From Antribacter gilvus (GTDB lineage: Bacteria; Actinomycetota; Actinomycetes; Actinomycetales; Cellulomonadaceae), in NCBI RefSeq assembly GCF_003946865.1, contig NZ_QXTH01000011.1:62001-126000 (forward strand): 64,000 nucleotides of DNA, read 5' to 3'. Positions 60,501 through 64,000 of this stretch are shown piece after piece (within the stretch, counting starts at the first letter, position 1; the number at the start of each line of letters is the position of its first letter). Under the pieces are notes generated by a model that was not told where the DNA came from, did no database searches, and saw only the letters and a list, made by a program, of their open reading frames with translations. The position numbers and the translations under genes are program-made.

Positions 60501-61823
60501 ATGACCGGACTCACCACCCCGACGTCCCCGGAGCCCGCGACCACAGGAGAGGCGGGCGCCCCGCCCGAGGCGACCGGGCGCCGTCGTCGGGCACCGTTGC
60601 TGCACCGCGCCTGGCTCGTGGCCGCTGTCGGGTTCGTGGCCCTCATGGGTGCCGCGGCCTTCGGGTCCGCGCCCGGGCTGCTCATCGAACCGCTGAACTC
60701 CGAGCTGGGCTGGTCGCGGGCGACCATCGGCCTGGGCGTGTCGGTGCAGCTCGCGCTGTACGGGCTCACCGCGCCGTTCGCCGCCGCGCTGATGGACCGC
60801 ATCGGGATGCGGCGCGTGCTGGCCGGCGCGCTGCTCGTGATCGCCGGCGGGGCCCTGCTCACCGTGAACATGACCGAGCCGTGGCACTTCGTCCTGTGCT
60901 GGGGCGTCCTCGTCGGTGTCGGCACCGGGTGCATCGCGCCGTCGTTCACCGCGACGCTGACCAGCCGCTGGTTCGTGGAGCGGCGCGGCCTGGTGACGGG
61001 GATCCTGACGGCGGGGGCGGCGTCGGGCCAGCTCGTGTTCCTGCCGCTGCTGTCGTGGCTGATCGAGAACCACGGCTGGCGGCCCGCGAGCGTCACGGTG
61101 GCGCTCTCTGCCGCCGTCGTGCTCCCGCTGGTGCTGCTGTTCCTCCGCGACCACCCGGCCGACGTCGGGCTCGCGCCCTACGGCGGGGACTTCGTGGCGA
61201 AGCCCGCGCCCCTGCGCGGCGCCGCCCTGCGGACCGTGACGGTGCTCGCGCGCGCCGCCCGGACCGGGCCGTTCTGGCTGCTCGCCGGGGCGTTCGCCAT
61301 CTGCGGGGCGTCGACGAACGGCCTGATCAAGACCCACTTCGTGCCCGCCGTCCATGACCACGGGATGTCCATGACGGCCGGCGCCACGCTGCTTGCGGTG
61401 ATCGGTGTGTTCGACATCATCGGCACGATCTTCTCCGGCTGGCTCACCGACCGGTTCAACGCCCGCGTGCTCCTGGGTGTCTACTACGTGCTCCGGGGGC
61501 TGGCGCTCATGGCGCTGCCGTCCCTCATGTCGGCCGAGGTGGAGCCGCCGATGGTGCTCTTCATCGTGTTCTACGGGCTCGACTGGGTCGCCACCGTGCC
61601 ACCTACGCTCGCCCTCTGCCGAGAGCTGTGGGGCGACGACGGGCCCATCGTGTTCGGCTGGGTCCTCGCCTCGCACCAGGTCGGTGCGGCCGTCGTGGCC
61701 TGGGCCGGCGGCCTCGTGCGCGACCTCACGGGGACGTACGACGCGGTGTGGTTCGGGGCAGGGGCGCTGTGCGCCGCCGCCGCGGCGATGTCGCTGGTGG
61801 TGCGGAAGGCGACGCCGGTGTGA
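60501..61823 (+). CDS. MFS transporter
   Basis: A 440-residue transporter with 12 helices, of the monocarboxylate/OFA-like kind. The TRNS loop DRIGMRRVLAG follows helix 2, and the long helical pattern continues to VVRKATPV. The N-terminus (residues 1-30) is a Pro/Ala/Thr-rich cytosolic leader. ATG at 60501 is favoured; an ATG at 60489 is possible. It is divergent from the GlxA regulator. The substrate may be an organic acid or drug (inference). Confidence 0.86.
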   Translation: MTGLTTPTSPEPATTGEAGAPPEATGRRRRAPLLHRAWLVAAVGFVALMGAAAFGSAPGLLIEPLNSELGWSRATIGLGVSVQLALYGLTAPFAAALMDRIGMRRVLAGALLVIAGGALLTVNMTEPWHFVLCWGVLVGVGTGCIAPSFTATLTSRWFVERRGLVTGILTAGAASGQLVFLPLLSWLIENHGWRPASVTVALSAAVVLPLVLLFLRDHPADVGLAPYGGDFVAKPAPLRGAALRTVTVLARAARTGPFWLLAGAFAICGASTNGLIKTHFVPAVHDHGMSMTAGATLLAVIGVFDIIGTIFSGWLTDRFNARVLLGVYYVLRGLALMALPSLMSAEVEPPMVLFIVFYGLDWVATVPPTLALCRELWGDDGPIVFGWVLASHQVGAAVVAWAGGLVRDLTGTYDAVWFGAGALCAAAAAMSLVVRKATPV

Positions 61824-61826
61824 CGG

Positions 61827-62876
61827 TCATGACTTCTCGCTGCCGCGCACACTGCCGGTGAGCGTGTCCTCGCGGGACTCGAGGAAGCAGAGGATCTCGG
61901 GCGACTGCGCCCGCCAGTCCAGCGCGAACTCGTCGGGTGCGGCAAACCACACTCTGTAGCGGGAGTCCTCGGTCCGCGCGCCCGTGAACCGCTCGAGCTC
62001 CTCCGCGCAGATGCCTGCGGCGAGCGTGCTCATGGCCTCCGCGCCGGGGTGCTTCCCGCCAGGGACGTCCGCACGCTCGAGGTAGCGCTTGGCGTACGCC
62101 TCGCCGCCGTGGGGTGTCGCGCACGGCACCACGGGAAGGGTGGCCACCTCGCTCGGCAGTCCGACGACGAGGTAGCAGGTGCCGAGGTTCACCGCCCGTG
62201 GGTCGGTGTCGACCACGAGATCGCCGGGGTCCTTGTCGGCCTGGGGCGCGGGAGGGGCGCTCGTGGTGTCGTCGGGCAGGGCCTCGGGTCCGTCGGCGAG
62301 CTCGTCGCCCCGTCCGCGGAGCGAGCCGATGACGTCGTAGCCGAGGTCCAGGTCGCACGCGACGTCCCGGTGGCCCACCTCCCAGGAGGCCGAAGTGGGG
62401 GAGATCGGCCACAGCGACGTGACCTCGCTGGTGTAGGTAGCCCCGGTGAAGTCCTCGAACTCCGGGATGCAGCGATTCCAGGCCGCGTCCTGGACGTCGT
62501 CCTCGCCTTGCCACGGTCCGTCGGGCAGCTCTGTGACCGCGATGATCTCGCCGCGGTGCGGCTCGGCGCAGGGCACGACGTCGAGGGTGTAGACCTCGCC
62601 CTCGCCTACCGCGAGGTGGCAGTCGCCCGCGAGCAGGTCCTCCCACCCGATACCGAAGCCACGGCCCGCGGGCTGGACGGCCGTGCGGAGCGGTTCCCCC
62701 TCGTCGTCCGCGTGCGTGCCGAGGGCGACGGCAGCGGCCACAGCCCCTGCGAGCCCGAGTGCGACGGCCCCCGCGATCACGAGCCTGTGCGGCGTGTGGC
62801 GTGCCGGGGGGTTGTCCGGCAGGGCCGACTTGTCGTGCGTCACAGGGTCCTCCGGTGCGGGTGGATCGTCGAGCAT
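61827..62876 (-). CDS. Septum formation-domain membrane protein with duplicated domain
   Basis: A 349-residue protein with a short cytosolic N-terminus, one helix (about 33-52: IAGAVALGLAGAVAAAVALG) and an extracytoplasmic region. That region contains two copies of the Septum_form pattern: GDCHLAVGEGEVYTLDVVPCAEPH and, about 145 residues later, GTCYLVVGL then VVPCATPH, each with paired cysteines and a final GEA/GEI strand. The domain was named from mycobacterial cell-division proteins; its function is not settled. The ATG at 62876 is one possible start. Nothing is co-transcribed; it stops 4 nt from the MFS gene in convergent orientation. Confidence 0.78.
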   Translation of the reverse strand: MLDDPPAPEDPVTHDKSALPDNPPARHTPHRLVIAGAVALGLAGAVAAAVALGTHADDEGEPLRTAVQPAGRGFGIGWEDLLAGDCHLAVGEGEVYTLDVVPCAEPHRGEIIAVTELPDGPWQGEDDVQDAAWNRCIPEFEDFTGATYTSEVTSLWPISPTSASWEVGHRDVACDLDLGYDVIGSLRGRGDELADGPEALPDDTTSAPPAPQADKDPGDLVVDTDPRAVNLGTCYLVVGLPSEVATLPVVPCATPHGGEAYAKRYLERADVPGGKHPGAEAMSTLAAGICAEELERFTGARTEDSRYRVWFAAPDEFALDWRAQSPEILCFLESREDTLTGSVRGSEKS

Positions 62877-63265
62877 TTCTACCAGAGAAGCGAGGTGTCT
62901 TTGACACGCGGACTCGGCGTTGGCAAGAGAAATGAGCGGGTGAAAATGTGAATTGTTGACTGATTGTCAGTACCTGGAAATGCCGGTCCGGGCCATTGTG
63001 TGTCGGCGTGGAAATGATTGCCTGGGGTCGGGTGAAGTCCTGTGTGACATTCCGTCGGTGATATCTGGCTACACCTTCTCGACCTGCAAGCTCGCAAATG
63101 GAAACCAGTGCCGGCGGTTTGTCAAATCATTCGCCGGATGTGAGGGCGTCGAACGCGTCTACACAACCTGGGGCGGGCCAGATAGGCGCCATGGGCATTC
63201 CCAGCACCAGTTCGCGCTCGCGATCGGCTGTGCCTGTGGAGAAATAAGCAGGGGGTGTCCCACGC
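62877..63265 (+). other. Long lower-GC untranslated region before the terminal secreted-protein gene
   Basis: These 389 nt hold no convincing gene; a 152-codon frame at 62953 lacks homology and GC-skewed codon use. The sequence is clearly less GC-rich than the surrounding genes. It begins with the divergent promoter of the septum-formation gene, then continues with short dyads (CTGA/TCAG near 62964, TGGGC/CCCA near 63193) and ends with a GGGGGTG ribosome-site region. It may be a structured 5' leader. Confidence 0.5.
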
Positions 63266-64000
63266 ATGATCAGACGTCATCGCGCGGTCGCCGCCGTTGT
63301 CACAGCCGGGTTGATATCCGGCATCGTGACAACGGTGGTTGCGCCGGCGCAGGCGGAGACCGTGACGCATACAGCGTCGGTCGCGCTGCAGTCCTTTCCC
63401 GCCGTCCATGATGTCGAGCTTCAGCAGTTCGACGACCTCGGCGGCACATTGATCCTCGACAGCATCACGCTGAGCGGCTGGGTCTCGGGCACCGTCACGG
63501 GTGGCCTCGAGAACCTCAGCACGTACGAGGACAAGACGCTGACCGCCTCGGTCGACGCGAGCATCACCATCGACGGCCAGCTGGCCGAGTACACGGCAGA
63601 GGCCCACGACGCCCAGACCTTCACGCTGGCGCCGGGCGAGCAGATCAACTACGAGATCTCGGACGAGGGCACCACCTCGGCGACGACGACCGACCCTGGG
63701 GTGCTCGCCTCGTTCGTCGGTGATGGCTTCATCACGTACCCGGTCACGAGCGTGATCGAGACGACCGTGTCCGGGCCGGCGCCGTACGTGTCGACAGGTG
63801 TCGCCGTCGGCGAGGCCGAGGTGACGGTCTCGTACGAGTACCACCCGGCCCCCACGCAGACCATCGCGATCTACGTCTACGAGTGTGTGGACGGTCAGCA
63901 GTCGACGACGCCGGTGGTCTCGACGGTGGCTGATGCCACGGCGGGGATCTCGCAGGCGGGTCCGTTGCTGCCGACGCAGGTCGCGGCCGGGGTGCACGAG
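63266..64000 (+). CDS. Secreted choice-of-anchor-type surface protein (C-terminus outside window)
   Basis: The visible 245 residues continue past the right edge without a stop. A signal peptide (MIRRHRAVAAVVTAGLISG, cleavage after AQA near 30) is followed by a beta-rich region: VELQQFDDLGGTLILDSITLSGWVSG matches the repeated start of choice-of-anchor E proteins, which end in a cell-wall anchor. Nothing catalytic is visible. The ATG at 63266 has GGGGGTG 8 nt upstream. The protein probably sits on the cell surface, and an LPxTG/LAxTG or PEP-CTERM-type anchor may follow outside the window. Confidence 0.75.
   Translation, partial: MIRRHRAVAAVVTAGLISGIVTTVVAPAQAETVTHTASVALQSFPAVHDVELQQFDDLGGTLILDSITLSGWVSGTVTGGLENLSTYEDKTLTASVDASITIDGQLAEYTAEAHDAQTFTLAPGEQINYEISDEGTTSATTTDPGVLASFVGDGFITYPVTSVIETTVSGPAPYVSTGVAVGEAEVTVSYEYHPAPTQTIAIYVYECVDGQQSTTPVVSTVADATAGISQAGPLLPTQVAAGVHE

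Noticed and set aside
63060-63260. Possible riboswitch (c-di-GMP or c-di-AMP type) before the surface-protein gene.
   Set aside because: I compared the sequence with the conserved core motifs from memory and found no convincing match; only an unspecified leader is reported.
62953-63411. 152-codon open frame before the choice-of-anchor-type gene.
   Set aside because: It overlaps the real gene in another frame, is Cys/Arg/Gly-rich without a domain, and lies in lower-GC DNA without the codon bias of neighbouring genes.

Overview
The window is 64 kb of a high-GC actinomycete chromosome. Evidence includes overwhelmingly G/C third codon positions, many GTG starts, many apparently leaderless genes (a TANNNT hexamer 6-8 nt before the start codon), an LAxTG cell-wall sorting signal, CGNR-type zinc-finger regulators, an IclR gene divergent from leuCD, and two AA10 polysaccharide monooxygenases each carrying a C-terminal CBM5/12-type module. 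These point to Micrococcales, most likely a Cellulomonadaceae or Promicromonosporaceae relative (inference; no database was consulted). No rRNA genes, CRISPR array, transposase, integrase or phage genes were seen.

Left part (1-22.8 kb) holds mixed housekeeping and accessory genes: a truncated YggS gene, YccF, a YbaK-type deacylase, a TSUP permease, a secreted SGNH hydrolase, a large Ski2-like helicase, a DMT exporter divergent from a CGNR regulator, two tandem APH-like kinases and two tandem secreted LPMOs. These are followed by an esterase lipoprotein, aldo/keto reductase, second CGNR regulator, PhzF-like enzyme, an acyltransferase-like membrane protein, a methyltransferase and a FAH-family hydrolase. 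A two-gene cassette then encodes a free-standing NRPS-type condensation domain and a phosphopantetheinyl transferase, with a Nudix hydrolase and an F420/NADP-oxidoreductase-like protein after it.

Middle (22.9-31.4 kb) is core chromosome: gltX, a CPBP protease and HAD hydrolase (overlapping genes), tRNA-Gln, two tRNA-Glu, a PH-domain protein, and an IclR regulator (NdgR/LtbR type) divergent from leuC-leuD. Long palindromic repeats of one family flank a small membrane-protein gene just before gltX, and the family recurs near 41.2 kb.

From 31.4 to 53.2 kb, between leuD and murA, lies about 22 kb that I read as largely accessory material in an otherwise conserved leuCD-murA-plsC-gpsA neighbourhood (inference from general knowledge of actinobacterial gene order). 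It carries a MarR/LLM/esterase unit, DUF402, RNase HI, dihydrolipoyl dehydrogenase, a lower-GC toxin/immunity-like pair leading into a three-gene ABC exporter operon, an Asp-box lipoprotein, a MerR/SulP divergent pair, a methyltransferase, arginine deiminase, an LAxTG surface protein, a zinc alcohol dehydrogenase, a complete TctCBA transporter, a second TSUP permease and a decayed Abi-like gene.

Right part (52.9-64 kb) has a 39-residue membrane peptide, murA-plsC-gpsA, an AMIN-like lipoprotein, a cystathionine gamma-synthase-like enzyme, topoisomerase IB, a GlxA-type regulator divergent from an MFS transporter, and a duplicated septum-formation domain protein. At the edge is the start of a secreted choice-of-anchor-type protein behind a long, lower-GC untranslated region.

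The items I would look at first are the isolated condensation domain/PPTase pair, the toxin/immunity remnant plus ABC exporter, the dispersed palindromes, the duplicated bidirectional promoter around the second CGNR gene, and the apparent ATC start of tctB.
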